DNA of 64,000 nucleotides, taken from Halomonadaceae bacterium T82-2. Lineage in GTDB: Bacteria > Pseudomonadota > Gammaproteobacteria > Pseudomonadales > Halomonadaceae. A program made the translations under genes and the position numbers. Below the pieces are notes generated by a model. It ran no database searches. It was not told the DNA's origin and saw only the letters and a program-made list of their open reading frames with translations. The DNA is taken from positions 1 to 64,000 of the forward strand of contig LSBP01000012.1 in NCBI GenBank assembly GCA_001577635.1, written 5' to 3'. Of the stretch, positions 1-8,898 are shown one piece after another (position 1 is the first letter of the stretch; the number at the start of each line of letters is the position of its first letter).

Positions 1-127
1 AGCTGGCACGCATCGCCTTTTCACTGATGAAGCATGAGACGGGATATCGCCCTCCAAGCCCCATCAAGGCTTGACGGGCAACATAGAATCTCCCACGGCT
101 TTGCTTCCCCTGGTGAGGTGGCTCTGG

Positions 128-193
128 GGGGAGGGGATTTATCCCCGACGGCGGGGCCCCGGGGCTGACTCATCGCGACTGAAGTCGCTCCCA
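128..193. repeat. REP-like intergenic palindromic repeat, copy 1
   Basis: The unit begins GGGAGGGGATTTATCCCCG and ends TCGCGACTGAAGTCGCTCCCA. The GGGGATTTATCCCC and GCGACTGAAGTCGC cores are each self-complementary, and the outer arms GGGAG/CTCCC pair with each other. Near-identical units lie at 13864-13931 and 49815-49884. It sits just beyond the fabB terminator. The remaining bases 1-127 show no convincing gene. Confidence 0.8.
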
Positions 194-204
194 TGATGAT
201 ATGC

Positions 205-231
205 AAAACGCCCGGCCAATTGGCCGGGCGT
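205..231 (-). terminator. Rho-independent terminator of the fabA-fabB operon
   Basis: A perfect palindrome, ACGCCCGGCC-AATT-GGCCGGGCGT (208-231), is followed on the minus strand by four T residues. It lies 26 bases past the fabB stop codon. Confidence 0.85.
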
Positions 232-257
232 CTCGGTTCAGCGGGAGCGGGAGCCGC

Positions 258-1475
258 TCAGTCGCGGAACTTCTGCAGCACCAGGCAGGCGTTGGTGCCG
301 CCGAAGCCGAAGCTGTTGGAGAGCACGCGCTCCAGGTTCACGCCGTCGCGCCGCCGGGTGACGATGTCGAAGCCGTCGGCCTGGTCGTCGAGCGAGTCGA
401 TGTTGGCCGAGGCGGCGACGAAGTCGTTCTTCATCATCAGCAGCGAGTAGATCGCTTCCTGAACCCCGGTGGCCCCCAGCGAGTGGCCGGTGAGCGACTT
501 GGTGGAGCTCATCGCCGGTGTGGCGTCGCCGAATACCTCGCGGATCGCCTTGAGCTCGGCGACGTCGCCGACCGGCGTGGAGGTGCCGTGGGTGTTGATG
601 TAGTCGATGTCGCCGTCGACGGTGGCCATGGCCTGGCGCATGCAGCGCGCCGCGCCCTCGCCGGAGGGCGCGACCATGTCATAGCCGTCGGACGTGGCGC
701 CGTAGCCGACCACCTCGGCGTAGATTGTCGCGCCGCGGGCCCGGGCGTGCTCGAGGTCCTCGAGCACCACCATGCCGCCGCCGCCGGCGATGACGAAGCC
801 GTCGCGGTCCTTGTCGTAGGGGCGCGAGGCCTTCTCGGGGCTGTCGTTGTAGCCGGTGGACAGCGCGCCCATGGCGTCGAACAGGCACGACAGGGTCCAG
901 TGCTCCTCCTCGCCGCCGCCGGCGAAGACCACATCCTGCTTGCCGAGCTGGATCTGCTCGACGGCGTTGCCGATGCAGTGTGCCGAGGTGGCGCAGGCCG
1001 AGGAGATCGAGTAGTTCACGCCCTTGATCTTGAACGGCGTGGCCAGGCAGGCGGATACCGTGCTGCCCATGGTGCGGGTGACGCGGTAGGGGCCGACGCG
1101 GCGCAGGCCTTTCTCGCGCAGGATATCCGCCGCCTCGACCTGATTGGCGCTGGAAGCGCCGCCGGAACCGGCGATCAGCCCGGTGCGCTCGTTGGACACC
1201 TGCTCGGGGGTGAGTCCGGCATCCTCGATCGCCTGGGCCATCGCCACGTAGGCGTAGGCTGCCGCATCGCCCATGAAGCGGCGCTGCTTGCGGTCGACCA
1301 GGGCATCGAGGTCGATGTCGACCACGCCGGCCACATGGCTGCGAAAGCCCATGTCGGCGTACTGGTCCTTGAAGCGAATGCCGGAGCGCCCCGCCTTGAG
1401 CGCGTCCAGAACCTGGTGCTGGTCATTGCCCAGGCAGGAGACGATGCCCAGGCCGGTGACTACCACTCGTTTCAT
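258..1475 (-). CDS. fabB: 3-oxoacyl-[acyl-carrier-protein] synthase I (beta-ketoacyl-ACP synthase I)
   Basis: This condensing enzyme elongates acyl-ACP with malonyl-ACP in type II fatty acid synthesis and, with FabA, is needed for unsaturated fatty acids. The 405-aa product shows the complete thiolase-fold catalytic triad: Cys161 in SSACATSAH, His296 in NTHGTS and His331 in [10 protein letters not shown]. The start is the ATG at 1475 ([10 protein letters not shown]), preceded by an AGGAGG ribosome-binding site; the reading frame is open further upstream but has no such site and would overlap fabA. Length matches FabB of enterics and pseudomonads. It follows fabA by 13 bases on the same strand, forming the classical fabAB operon, and is followed by a strong terminator. 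Confidence 0.97.
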   Translation of the reverse strand: MKRVVVTGLGIVSCLGNDQHQVLDALKAGRSGIRFKDQYADMGFRSHVAGVVDIDLDALVDRKQRRFMGDAAAYAYVAMAQAIEDAGLTPEQVSNERTGLIAGSGGASSANQVEAADILREKGLRRVGPYRVTRTMGSTVSACLATPFKIKGVNYSISSACATSAHCIGNAVEQIQLGKQDVVFAGGGEEEHWTLSCLFDAMGALSTGYNDSPEKASRPYDKDRDGFVIAGGGGMVVLEDLEHARARGATIYAEVVGYGATSDGYDMVAPSGEGAARCMRQAMATVDGDIDYINTHGTSTPVGDVAELKAIREVFGDATPAMSSTKSLTGHSLGATGVQEAIYSLLMMKNDFVAASANIDSLDDQADGFDIVTRRRDGVNLERVLSNSFGFGGTNACLVLQKFRD

Positions 1476-1488
1476 GGAAGCCTCCTGA

Positions 1489-2004
1489 TCAGAAATTCGC
1501 AGTGGAGGTGAACAGACCGACACGCAGGTCGTTGGCCTGGTAGATGTCCCGGCCGTCGACCGACACGGTTCCATCGGCGATACCCAGGATCAACCGCCGC
1601 GTGATCACCCGCTTGATGTTGATGTGATAGGTAACCTTGCCGGCGTCCGGCAGGATCTGGCCCGAGAACTTGACCTCGCCGCAGCCCAGTGCGCGGCCAC
1701 GGCCCGGATGGCCCAGCCAGCCCAGATAGAAGCCGACCAGCTGCCACATGGCGTCCAGGCCCAGGCAGCCGGGCATGACCGGATCGCCGGGGAAGTGGCA
1801 ATCGAAGAACCACAGGTCCGGATGGATATCCAGCTCGGCGATCAGCTCGCCCTTGCCGTGCTCGCCACCGGTTTCCTGAATGCTGGTGATGCGGTCGAGC
1901 ATCAGCATGTTGGGGGCCGGCAGCTGGGCGTTGCCCGGGCCGAAGAGCTCACCGCGGCTGCAAGCCAGCAGTTCTTCGTAACTAAAGGAGTGTTGCTTGC
2001 TCAC
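1489..2004 (-). CDS. fabA: 3-hydroxydecanoyl-ACP dehydratase/isomerase
   Basis: This bifunctional dehydratase and trans-2/cis-3 isomerase introduces the double bond at the C10 stage of anaerobic unsaturated fatty acid synthesis. The 171-aa length is typical. The hot-dog-fold active site is visible as [19 protein letters not shown], with His70 and Asp84 where the family has its catalytic pair. It is the first gene of fabA-fabB. The start at 2004 ([22 protein letters not shown]) matches family N termini. The 219 bases between fabA and the divergent c-di-GMP gene must hold both promoters; I could not pick a clear -35/-10 pair for fabA. Confidence 0.97.
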   Translation of the reverse strand: MSKQHSFSYEELLACSRGELFGPGNAQLPAPNMLMLDRITSIQETGGEHGKGELIAELDIHPDLWFFDCHFPGDPVMPGCLGLDAMWQLVGFYLGWLGHPGRGRALGCGEVKFSGQILPDAGKVTYHINIKRVITRRLILGIADGTVSVDGRDIYQANDLRVGLFTSTANF

Positions 2005-2223
2005 TGAGTCGTTCCGAGAGTCAGAATTGTTGTGCCCCGCACTCTGCGCGACGCGCCTAGTCTACTGGCAGCGTGAAGCGAATGCACGCCGGGCCCCAAG
2101 GCTAGTGGGCACCGGCGGCCGGCGCAACGCATCTTTGGACGGAGGTCGGCTTGCGCCGGGGTTCGCGAGCGGGGCATGATGCGTGGGTTTTTACCCTCTC
2201 GAGAAACCGCACGATGAAACACC

Positions 2224-4053
2224 ATGTGGCCCGCCTTCACGCTTAATCGCCCGACCAGCTGGATGGGGCTGGCCGCCCTGTCGGCGATGGTCTGGCTGCC
2301 GTTTCTCGGGTTGCGTCTGGCGGCGCTGGGCATCGTCGCCGTGGCCCTGGTCGACGGCTGGCGGCAGATCCGTCGGGAGCACCAGCGCCGCCGGCTCAGC
2401 GAGGAGGCGCTCAAGCTCTCCGGCGACGGGGTGATCATCGCCGACCGCCACAACCGCATCCTCGGCATCAACCCCGCGTTCACCCAGATCACCGGCTATA
2501 CCCGCGAGGAAGTGCTGGGGATGGACGCCTCGATGCTCTCCTCGGGTCGTCACGACAAGGCCTTCTATGAGCGCTACTGGCAGACCCTGCAGGCCACCGG
2601 GCGCTGGGAGGGCGAGATCTGGAACCAGCGCAAGCACGGCGACCAGTTTCCCGAGTGGCTGCGCATGCAGGCCTGTCACGACGTCAAGGGTCGGGTCAGT
2701 CACTATGTGGGCCTGTTCACCGACATTTCCCGCCACAAGGCCCGCGAGCAGGATCTGCGTCGCATCGGTTTCGAGGACCCGCTGACCGGGCTGCCCAACC
2801 GCCGCCGGCTGCACGACCTGCTGACCTCGCGACTCAATCGCCTGCGGGCCGGCGAGGGGCTGGACCTGGCGCTGATCGACATCGACGCCTTCAAGGCGAT
2901 CAACGACGCCCTCGGCGTGGATGACGGCGACCGCTTGCTGGCACGCTTCGGCCAGCGTCTGGCGGCGTTCGTTGCCGGCGGTGTGGTCGGTCGGCTGGGC
3001 GGTGACGAGTTCATGGTCATCCGCACCACCACCTTCGACGATCACGAAACCTGGGTGACCAGCCTGCGCGACCACATGAGCGAGCCGTTCGACATGGCCG
3101 GCAATGCGCTGCGCCTGGGGCTGACCATCGGCAGCTGCCGGGCGCCGGACGACGGCCGCGAGTCCGGCGTGCTGTTCCAGCGCCTGGAATCGGCGCTGTA
3201 TACCGCCAAGCGCCACGGCCGCAACCACAACCGGCGCTTCCGGCCGTCGCTGGAGGTCGAGGGCGACCGCCAGCTGGAGCTGGTCAACGAGCTGCGGCGT
3301 GCCCTGGCCCAGGGCGACCAGCTCGAGCTGTACTACCAGACCCAGCATCGTCTCGAGGACGGCGGCCTGGTGGGCATGGAGGCGCTGCTGCGCTGGCGCC
3401 ATCCCCAGCAGGGCATGATCTCGCCGGGGGATTTCATCCCGCTGGCCGAGCGCCACGGCCTGATGGCCGCGCTGGGCAACTGGGTCATCGATCGCGCCGT
3501 GGCGCAGCTGGCCAACTGGCAGGCCGCCGGCATGCCGCGGGTGCCGGTGTGGGTCAACATCTCGGCGCTGCAGCTGATCCAGGGCGATCTGGAGGCGCGG
3601 CTGGCGGCGGCGCTGACGCGTCATCACGTGCCCGCCGCCCTGCTGGGGCTGGAGCTGACCGAATCGGTGCTGCTCGACGAACGTGCCGGTGACGTCTCGC
3701 CACGCCTGGAGGCACTGCGTGCCCAGGGCCACCCCATCGCCATCGACGACTTCGGCACCGGCTATTCGTCGCTGGCCTATCTCAAGCGCCTGCCGATCGA
3801 CAAGCTCAAGCTCGACCGCGCCTTCATCCGCGCGCTGCCCGAGGATGTCGCCGATGCGGCGATCGTCGCGGCGGTGCTGGCGATGGCCCGCGGCCTGTCG
3901 CTCGAGGTGATCGCCGAAGGCGTGGAGACCCAGCCCCAGCGCGACTTCCTGATCGCCGAGGGCTGCCTCTATACCCAGGGCTTCCTGTTCGCTCGACCCC
4001 AGCCCGCGGCGGAGGTCGAGTCCCGCTACCTGCGCGCCCTGCAGACCGCCTGA
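2224..4053 (+). CDS. PAS-GGDEF-EAL cyclic-di-GMP turnover protein
   Basis: The 609-aa protein has two hydrophobic segments at about residues 12-44, a PAS domain (about 60-175), a GGDEF domain (about 180-335) and an EAL domain (about 350-600). The GGDEF signature is intact at 259-263 but no RxxD inhibitory site precedes it. The EAL domain keeps its catalytic set: EAL at 386-388, VNIS near 444, LELTES near 476, DDFGTGYSS at 508-516 and IAEGVET near 563. It could therefore both make and degrade c-di-GMP; without a test the net direction is unknown, but all EAL metal ligands being present favours phosphodiesterase activity. It is divergent from fabA and convergent with the cfa-like operon. The domain order is that of E. 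coli PdeR, a partner of the MerR regulator MlrA, and a MerR regulator lies about 7 kb away. Confidence 0.9.
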   Translation: MWPAFTLNRPTSWMGLAALSAMVWLPFLGLRLAALGIVAVALVDGWRQIRREHQRRRLSEEALKLSGDGVIIADRHNRILGINPAFTQITGYTREEVLGMDASMLSSGRHDKAFYERYWQTLQATGRWEGEIWNQRKHGDQFPEWLRMQACHDVKGRVSHYVGLFTDISRHKAREQDLRRIGFEDPLTGLPNRRRLHDLLTSRLNRLRAGEGLDLALIDIDAFKAINDALGVDDGDRLLARFGQRLAAFVAGGVVGRLGGDEFMVIRTTTFDDHETWVTSLRDHMSEPFDMAGNALRLGLTIGSCRAPDDGRESGVLFQRLESALYTAKRHGRNHNRRFRPSLEVEGDRQLELVNELRRALAQGDQLELYYQTQHRLEDGGLVGMEALLRWRHPQQGMISPGDFIPLAERHGLMAALGNWVIDRAVAQLANWQAAGMPRVPVWVNISALQLIQGDLEARLAAALTRHHVPAALLGLELTESVLLDERAGDVSPRLEALRAQGHPIAIDDFGTGYSSLAYLKRLPIDKLKLDRAFIRALPEDVADAAIVAAVLAMARGLSLEVIAEGVETQPQRDFLIAEGCLYTQGFLFARPQPAAEVESRYLRALQTA

Positions 4054-4080
4054 ACCGTTGCCGGCAACGCCCCGGTCCCG

Positions 4081-5352
4081 TCAGGGGGCGCCGGTCCGCG
4101 GCGCCGGGCGGGCGCCGGGCTTGGCCAGCAGCAGCTGGCAGGTGCCGATGGTGCGTTCGCGAAAGCCTCCCTCGCAGTAGCTCAGATAATAGCGCCACAG
4201 GCGGATGAAGCGTTCGTCGTAGCCCAGTCGCCGTACGGTGTCGAGACGCGCCTCGAAGCGTCGCCGCCACTCGTTCAGGGTGCGGGCGTAGTGAGGGCCG
4301 ATCTCTTCCAGATCGATCAGGTTCAGCGTGCTGTGCCGGGTCATGGCCTCGAGAATCGCGGTGTGCGAGGGCAGGAAACCGCCGGGAAAGATGTAGCGCT
4401 TGATGAAGTCCGCCTCGCGCCGGGCCGCCGTGTAGCGCTGGTCGCGGATGGTGATCGCCTGCAGCGCCGCCAGGCCATCGTCGACGAGCAGCCGGTCCAG
4501 CGTCGCCAGGTAGGCAGGCAGGTACTGGTGGCCCACGGCCTCGATCATCTCCACCGAGACCAGGCGGTCGAAGCGGCCCTGGAGTTCACGATAGTCCTGC
4601 TTGAGCAGGGTGATGCGATCCTCGAGTCCGGCGGCGGCGATGCGCGCGGCGACGTCGGCGTACTGTTCGTCGGACAGGGTGGTGGTGGTCACCCGACAGC
4701 CGCGCGTGCGCGCGGCGTGGATCGCCAGTCCGCCCCAGCCGGTGCCGATCTCCAGCAGGTGGTGCTCGGCACGTACCTCCAGCTTGTCGAGCAGGTGGTC
4801 GAGCTTGCCGGTCGAGGCCGTTTCCAGGTCGGCGTCGGCCGTGGGGAACAGCGCACTCGAGTACATGCGATGCTCGCGGTCGAGGAACAGCGCGAAGAGT
4901 TCGTTGCCGAGGTCGTAGTGCGCCTGGATGTTGCGCCGCGAGCCGCGCCGGGTGTTGCGCCGCAGGGCGTGCAGGGCGCGCAGCGCAAGCCGTGCCAGCC
5001 ACGCGCTGCCGCTCTCGAAGCGGTCGTTGACGTGGGCGATGTTGCGGGCGAACAGCCGCGTGAGGGTGACCAGGTCGTCCGCTTCCCAGTCGCCGTCCAT
5101 GTAGGCCTCGGCGGCGCCCACGGTACCGCCCAGCGCCAGCCGTCGCCAGGCACGCGGGCGGTGCAGCACCACGGTGACGTTCAGGTCGCCCCCGCGGCCG
5201 AGCCGATGGTGGGTGGCGCCGTCGATCAGCAGCAGCCGGCCGCCCTCGAGGGCATCCAGGCGGGCCAGCAGGCGGGGCTTGAGGCGCTTCAGCAGCCAGT
5301 CGTCGCGCCGGGCGGCCGGGCGACGCAGGGGAAGGGGGCGCAGTGAGGTCAC
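4081..5352 (-). CDS. Cyclopropane-fatty-acyl-phospholipid synthase family methyltransferase
   Basis: This SAM-dependent enzyme of the CFA synthase family methylates the double bond of membrane phospholipid acyl chains. The 423-aa protein has an N-terminal lipid-binding region (about 30-135), the family motif AHYDLGN at 144-150 and the SAM-binding loop EIGTGWGG at 201-208, followed by the conserved VSVEMIEAVGH segment. Its start overlaps the end of the DUF1365 gene by 4 bases, so it is the last gene of a five-gene operon (NTF2-like, SDR, flavoprotein, DUF1365, this gene). That grouping is recurrent in Proteobacteria. Known members of such clusters also make methyl-branched or furan-containing fatty acids, so the exact product is not certain. 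Confidence 0.9.
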   Translation of the reverse strand: MTSLRPLPLRRPAARRDDWLLKRLKPRLLARLDALEGGRLLLIDGATHHRLGRGGDLNVTVVLHRPRAWRRLALGGTVGAAEAYMDGDWEADDLVTLTRLFARNIAHVNDRFESGSAWLARLALRALHALRRNTRRGSRRNIQAHYDLGNELFALFLDREHRMYSSALFPTADADLETASTGKLDHLLDKLEVRAEHHLLEIGTGWGGLAIHAARTRGCRVTTTTLSDEQYADVAARIAAAGLEDRITLLKQDYRELQGRFDRLVSVEMIEAVGHQYLPAYLATLDRLLVDDGLAALQAITIRDQRYTAARREADFIKRYIFPGGFLPSHTAILEAMTRHSTLNLIDLEEIGPHYARTLNEWRRRFEARLDTVRRLGYDERFIRLWRYYLSYCEGGFRERTIGTCQLLLAKPGARPAPRTGAP

Positions 5353-6161
5353 GGTCGGCTCTCCTCGGTGGCGGCGTCGGGGCGCTTGCGGGTGGAGCGG
5401 CCGCCGCCGGGGTGGTCATGGACGGGGACGCGCTTGAGCCACAGACGCAGGGCTTCCCAGTGGATGGCAGCGACCGTCTTGAGGCTCATCAACGGGTGAC
5501 GGGCCAGGCTGCGCAGCAGCGCGGCGCGGGTTGCCGGCTGCCCCTCGAGCGTCAGGGTGGCGTCGAAGTGCCGGACTCCCGAGCGGTGGGCCTCCATGTG
5601 CAGATACAGGTGCCGGCCCGGCGCGTTGAAGCGCCAGTGATAGGTCATGTCCATGGGGTTGAACGGCGAGACGTGCAGCGCCTTGGTGAAGTGGGCGGCA
5701 TGGCCGTGGCGGGCGGGGTCGACCTCGCAGGCGTAGACCTGGCGCTCGCCCCAGGGCGTGTTGGTGACCTCGCCGAGCAGGGCGCGCAGCTGGCCGTGGC
5801 GGTCGTGGACGTAATAGAGGGTGATCGGGTTGAAGACCATGCCGAACAGGCGCAGCTGGGTGAGCACGGCGATTCGACCGTCGGCACGGGCCGCCACCGT
5901 CTCGCCCAGTTCCTGGCGCAGGCGCTCGCGCACTGCCTCGTCCAGCGGCCGGTCGTGGGGGCCGAGGTAGTCCTCACGGCGAAAGCGCGCCGGTGCCGGG
6001 CGACGCGCGCTGAAGCCGGGCACGCCGTCGAACAGCGCGGGCAGCTCGTCGAGCTCCAGCCAGAGCATCCACAGCCGGTAGGTGAAGGCGTGTGCCCTCG
6101 GCACCGTCCGCCGGTGACGCAGCTCGCCGCGATAGATGCGGCTGCGTGGGGGCGCCTTCAT
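5349..6161 (-). CDS. DUF1365 domain-containing protein
   Basis: The 270-aa protein belongs to the DUF1365 family, seen in motifs such as FNPITLYYVHD, VTNTPWGERQVY and HVSPFNPMDMTYHWRF. The family has no settled biochemical role but almost always lies between a flavin-dependent amine-oxidase-like protein and a CFA-synthase-like enzyme, as here, so a role in membrane lipid modification is inferred. The ATG at 6161 (MKAPPRSRIYRGEL) is chosen because it overlaps the upstream stop in an ATGA junction; longer in-frame starts would run deep into the upstream gene. Confidence 0.88.
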   Translation of the reverse strand: MKAPPRSRIYRGELRHRRTVPRAHAFTYRLWMLWLELDELPALFDGVPGFSARRPAPARFRREDYLGPHDRPLDEAVRERLRQELGETVAARADGRIAVLTQLRLFGMVFNPITLYYVHDRHGQLRALLGEVTNTPWGERQVYACEVDPARHGHAAHFTKALHVSPFNPMDMTYHWRFNAPGRHLYLHMEAHRSGVRHFDATLTLEGQPATRAALLRSLARHPLMSLKTVAAIHWEALRLWLKRVPVHDHPGGGRSTRKRPDAATEESRP

Positions 6162-7471
6162 GCCGGTGTCTCCATGACGGGCGCGCCGGCCGGCGAGGCC
6201 GCGGCCTCCGGCGCCGTGCCCAGGGCCGCGGCGACCCGCCAGGCGCTCCATACCCCGTCCTCGTGAAAGCCGTTGCGCCAGTAGGCGCCGCAGTAGTGGG
6301 TGCGCCGGGCGGTATCGGAGATCTCGGCATGGCGACCCTGGGCGGCGATGCCGTCGAGGGTGAAGCACGGATGCGCGTAGCGGTAGCGGCCGAGGATGCG
6401 TTCGGGGTCGATGCTGGCGGTGTCGTTGAGGGTGACGCAGACGGTGTGAGGCGCATCGATCCCCTGAAGGATGTTCATGTCGTAGGTCACCGACACCCGG
6501 GCATCGTCGCCGCGGCCGTCAAGGCGGTAGTTCCAGCTCGCCCAGGTACGGCGCCGGCGTGGCAGCAGCCGGGTGTCGGTGTGCAGCACCACGTCGTTGT
6601 CCTGATAGGGCAGGGCGCCCAGGATCTCGCGTTCGGCGGGACTGGGGTCGGCAAGCAGTGCCAGTGCTTGGTCGGCATGGCAGGCCAGCACCACCTGATC
6701 GAAGCGGGCCTCGCCGCGGGTCGTGGACAGGGTGACGCCCTCGGCGTCACGCCGGATCGTCCGCACCGGGCAGTCGAGCGCGATGCGCTCGGCGTAGGGC
6801 CGGGTGAGGGCGGGGATGTAGCGCCGCGAGCCGCCGGGGATGGTGTACCACTGCGGCCGGTCGTCGATCGACAGCAGGCCGTGGTGGTGAAAGAAGCGCA
6901 CGAAGAACGCCAGCGGGAAGGCGTCGAGCTCGGCGATGCTGGCCGACCAGATCGCCGCGCCCATGGGCAGCAGGTAGCGTTCGCGGAAGTCCGCGCCGTA
7001 GCCGTTGCGGTCCAGGTAGGCGCCGAGGGTGAGCGATGCGTCCAGGCGGCCGCTGTCGAGATCATGCGTCGCCTCGCGGTTGAAACGCAGGATGTCGGCG
7101 AGCATGCGGTAGAAGCGCGGGCGCAGCAGGTTGCGGCGCTGGGCGAACAGCGTGGCCAGGGTATGCCCGTTGTACTCGAAGTCACGCCGGGCATCGTGCA
7201 CCGAGAAGCTCATCTCGGTGGGCCGGGCGGGCACGCCGAGCCGGGTCAGCAACCGGTTGAAGTGCGGGTAGGTACGGTCGTTGAAGACGATGAACCCGGT
7301 GTCCACGGCATAGTCGCGGCCGCCGAGGGTGATGTCGACGGTGGCGGTATGGCCGCCGAGGCGTGAACCGGCCTCGAACAGCGTGACGTGGTGGCGGGCC
7401 GATAGGTAGTGGGCCGCGGCCATGCCGCTGATGCCGCTGCCGACCACCGCGATGTGCTGGGCGTGACTCAT
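6158..7471 (-). CDS. FAD-dependent amine-oxidase-like oxidoreductase
   Basis: The 437-aa flavoprotein opens with a Rossmann fingerprint VVGSGISGMAAAHYL (residues 9-23) and LFEAGSRLGGHT, the signature of the amine oxidase/phytoene desaturase superfamily. DTGFIVFNDRTYPHF is typical of the subgroup found beside DUF1365 and CFA synthase genes. Its substrate is unknown; the context suggests oxidation or desaturation of a lipid acyl chain. Both neighbours overlap it by 4 bases, implying translational coupling. Confidence 0.9.
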   Translation of the reverse strand: MSHAQHIAVVGSGISGMAAAHYLSARHHVTLFEAGSRLGGHTATVDITLGGRDYAVDTGFIVFNDRTYPHFNRLLTRLGVPARPTEMSFSVHDARRDFEYNGHTLATLFAQRRNLLRPRFYRMLADILRFNREATHDLDSGRLDASLTLGAYLDRNGYGADFRERYLLPMGAAIWSASIAELDAFPLAFFVRFFHHHGLLSIDDRPQWYTIPGGSRRYIPALTRPYAERIALDCPVRTIRRDAEGVTLSTTRGEARFDQVVLACHADQALALLADPSPAEREILGALPYQDNDVVLHTDTRLLPRRRRTWASWNYRLDGRGDDARVSVTYDMNILQGIDAPHTVCVTLNDTASIDPERILGRYRYAHPCFTLDGIAAQGRHAEISDTARRTHYCGAYWRNGFHEDGVWSAWRVAAALGTAPEAAASPAGAPVMETPA

Positions 7472-8265
7472 GAGACGGTCTCCGTGTGGTGCCGGCGGCG
7501 TACCAGACGCCGGCCCAGGCGTAGCCGCAGTCCCGGCGGCAGCAGGCCGGCCAGCTTCACCAGAGCGGTGAAGCGGCGCGGGAAGTGGATGTCCAGACGG
7601 CGGCGCTCCAGGCCGTCGAGGATCGCCTGGGCGGCGGTGTCCGCGTCGATGCGCAGCGGCATGGCGAAGTCATTGCGTTCAGTCAGTGGCGTGGCCACGA
7701 AGCCGGGATGCACGAGGCTGACGCCGATGCCCTCGTCGGCCAGGTCGATGCGCAGCGACTCGAGGAAGTGGCTGAGCGCGGCCTTGGAGGCGCCGTAGGC
7801 CTCGGCCCGGGGCAGCGGCAGGTAGGCGGCGGCGCTCGACACCGCAGCCAGCAGCGGGGGCAGGGCATCCGGGGCGCGGGCCCGGCGCAGCAGCGGCAGG
7901 GCGGCGTCGATCACCCGGATGGCGCCGTGGAAATTGACCGCGAAGACCCGCTCCACCAGCGCCGTATCGAAGCGGCGGACGTCCAGGTATTCGCAGGTAC
8001 CGGCGACATGCAGCAGCACGTCCAGGCCGCCGAAGCGCGCACCGAGCGTGTCGGCGGCTTCGTGCACCGAGGCAGGGTCGGTCAGGTCGCAGGGCAGCAC
8101 CAGCGCGTCCGGGTACTGACCGGCCAGGCGTTCGAGCGGTTCGCGGCGGCGCGCGCTCAGTGCCACCCGGTGGCCCTGTTCGAGCAGTCGGCGGGCGAGC
8201 GCCTCGCCGATCCCCGAGCTGGCGCCGACGAGCCAGATGCGCCGCCGGCCGGACAGTCCCTGCAT
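7468..8265 (-). CDS. Short-chain dehydrogenase/reductase (SDR)
   Basis: The 265-aa protein has the NAD(P)-binding GASSGIG at residues 14-20, the CDLTD acidic loop near 59-63, serines at 143-144 and the catalytic YGASK at 157-161, so the classical SDR active site is complete. The C-terminal 25 residues are strongly basic (RLRLGRRLVRRRHH), which may favour membrane association. It overlaps the flavoprotein gene by 4 bases. The substrate is not predictable; the operon points to a lipid intermediate. Confidence 0.9.
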   Translation of the reverse strand: MQGLSGRRRIWLVGASSGIGEALARRLLEQGHRVALSARRREPLERLAGQYPDALVLPCDLTDPASVHEAADTLGARFGGLDVLLHVAGTCEYLDVRRFDTALVERVFAVNFHGAIRVIDAALPLLRRARAPDALPPLLAAVSSAAAYLPLPRAEAYGASKAALSHFLESLRIDLADEGIGVSLVHPGFVATPLTERNDFAMPLRIDADTAAQAILDGLERRRLDIHFPRRFTALVKLAGLLPPGLRLRLGRRLVRRRHHTETVS

Positions 8266-8290
8266 GATGATCCCCTCCTTGCGTCGCCGG

Positions 8291-8719
8291 TCAGGCCAGG
8301 CGGCGCTTCAGGTACCGAATCGCGCCGCCGAGCAGCGGCACGTGCTCGTAGAGCAGCGCGCCGGCATCGAAGTAATCGTGATGCTCGCGGACCCGCTCGG
8401 CCTCGAAGCGCAGGTACGAGCAGCCCTCCACCGTGACGGGATCACCGCCGGCCAGCGCCGGGTGCGTCACCGTCAGGATCCAGCGGACGAAGGCTTGATC
8501 GCCGTCGCGCAGCCGTTCCGCGAACGTGAAGCGGCACTCGCCCACCCGCTCGTAGAGCGTGTCGAAGTAGCGGATCAGTGCCTCCCGGCCTTCGATGCGG
8601 TGCCAGGGGTCGCGGAAACTCACATCCGCAGTGTAAAACTCTGCGAGTCGATTTGTACAGGTTTTGTCCAGCTTATTGTAGAAGGCGCAGAACGCCTCCA
8701 GGGACGGATCTCGGGTCAT
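8291..8719 (-). CDS. NTF2-like / SnoaL-fold protein
   Basis: The 142-aa protein matches the nuclear-transport-factor-2-like (SnoaL) fold: the N-terminal helix (LEAFCAFYNKLD) is followed by YTADVSFRDPWHRIEGREAL, the usual start of the cone-shaped sheet. Members are small-molecule isomerases, cyclases or binding proteins. It is the promoter-proximal gene of the lipid-modification operon, 25 bases ahead of the SDR. A good ribosome-binding site (CAGGAGGCGACG) precedes the ATG. Confidence 0.85.
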   Translation of the reverse strand: MTRDPSLEAFCAFYNKLDKTCTNRLAEFYTADVSFRDPWHRIEGREALIRYFDTLYERVGECRFTFAERLRDGDQAFVRWILTVTHPALAGGDPVTVEGCSYLRFEAERVREHHDYFDAGALLYEHVPLLGGAIRYLKRRLA

Positions 8720-8764
8720 CGTCGCCTCCTGGATATGATTGAAACGGTCGGTACATGAGCTTTA

Positions 8765-8857
8765 CGGCAGCAAGCTTGCGCGAGGGCGCTGTGAACCCCT
8801 CCTTGGGCGCTACCTTTGCCATCCATGGCAAAGGACCCTCGCTTCACCTTGCTGCCG
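8765..8857. other. Nested inverted-repeat structure between the photolyase and the lipid operon
   Basis: Three nested perfect pairings are visible: CGGCAGCAAG (8765-8774) with CTTGCTGCCG (8848-8857); GCGAGGG (8780-8786) with CCCTCGC (8836-8842); and a terminal hairpin with 10-base arms, CCTTTGCCAT-CC-ATGGCAAAGG (8813-8834). The internal loop is symmetric, 5 bases on each side. There is no T-run, so it is not a standard terminator. It could be a folded leader or tail RNA, a miniature mobile element or an operator region. Confidence 0.6.
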
Positions 8858-8898
8858 ATGTTCAGACAGCAAAAGTGAGCCTTGAATTAACAAACGGT

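Noticed and set aside
21-206. Short minus-strand open frame at the window start
   Set aside because: It runs through the REP-like repeat and has no ribosome-binding site or family resemblance.
2191-3732. Minus-strand open frame of 513 codons opposite the GGDEF-EAL gene
   Set aside because: No recognisable motif; the opposite strand holds PAS, GGDEF and EAL in order.
8654-8661. TTGTACAG inside the NTF2-like gene, resembling the merR operator
   Set aside because: It lies well inside the coding region and is not palindromic, so it is more likely coincidence than an operator.
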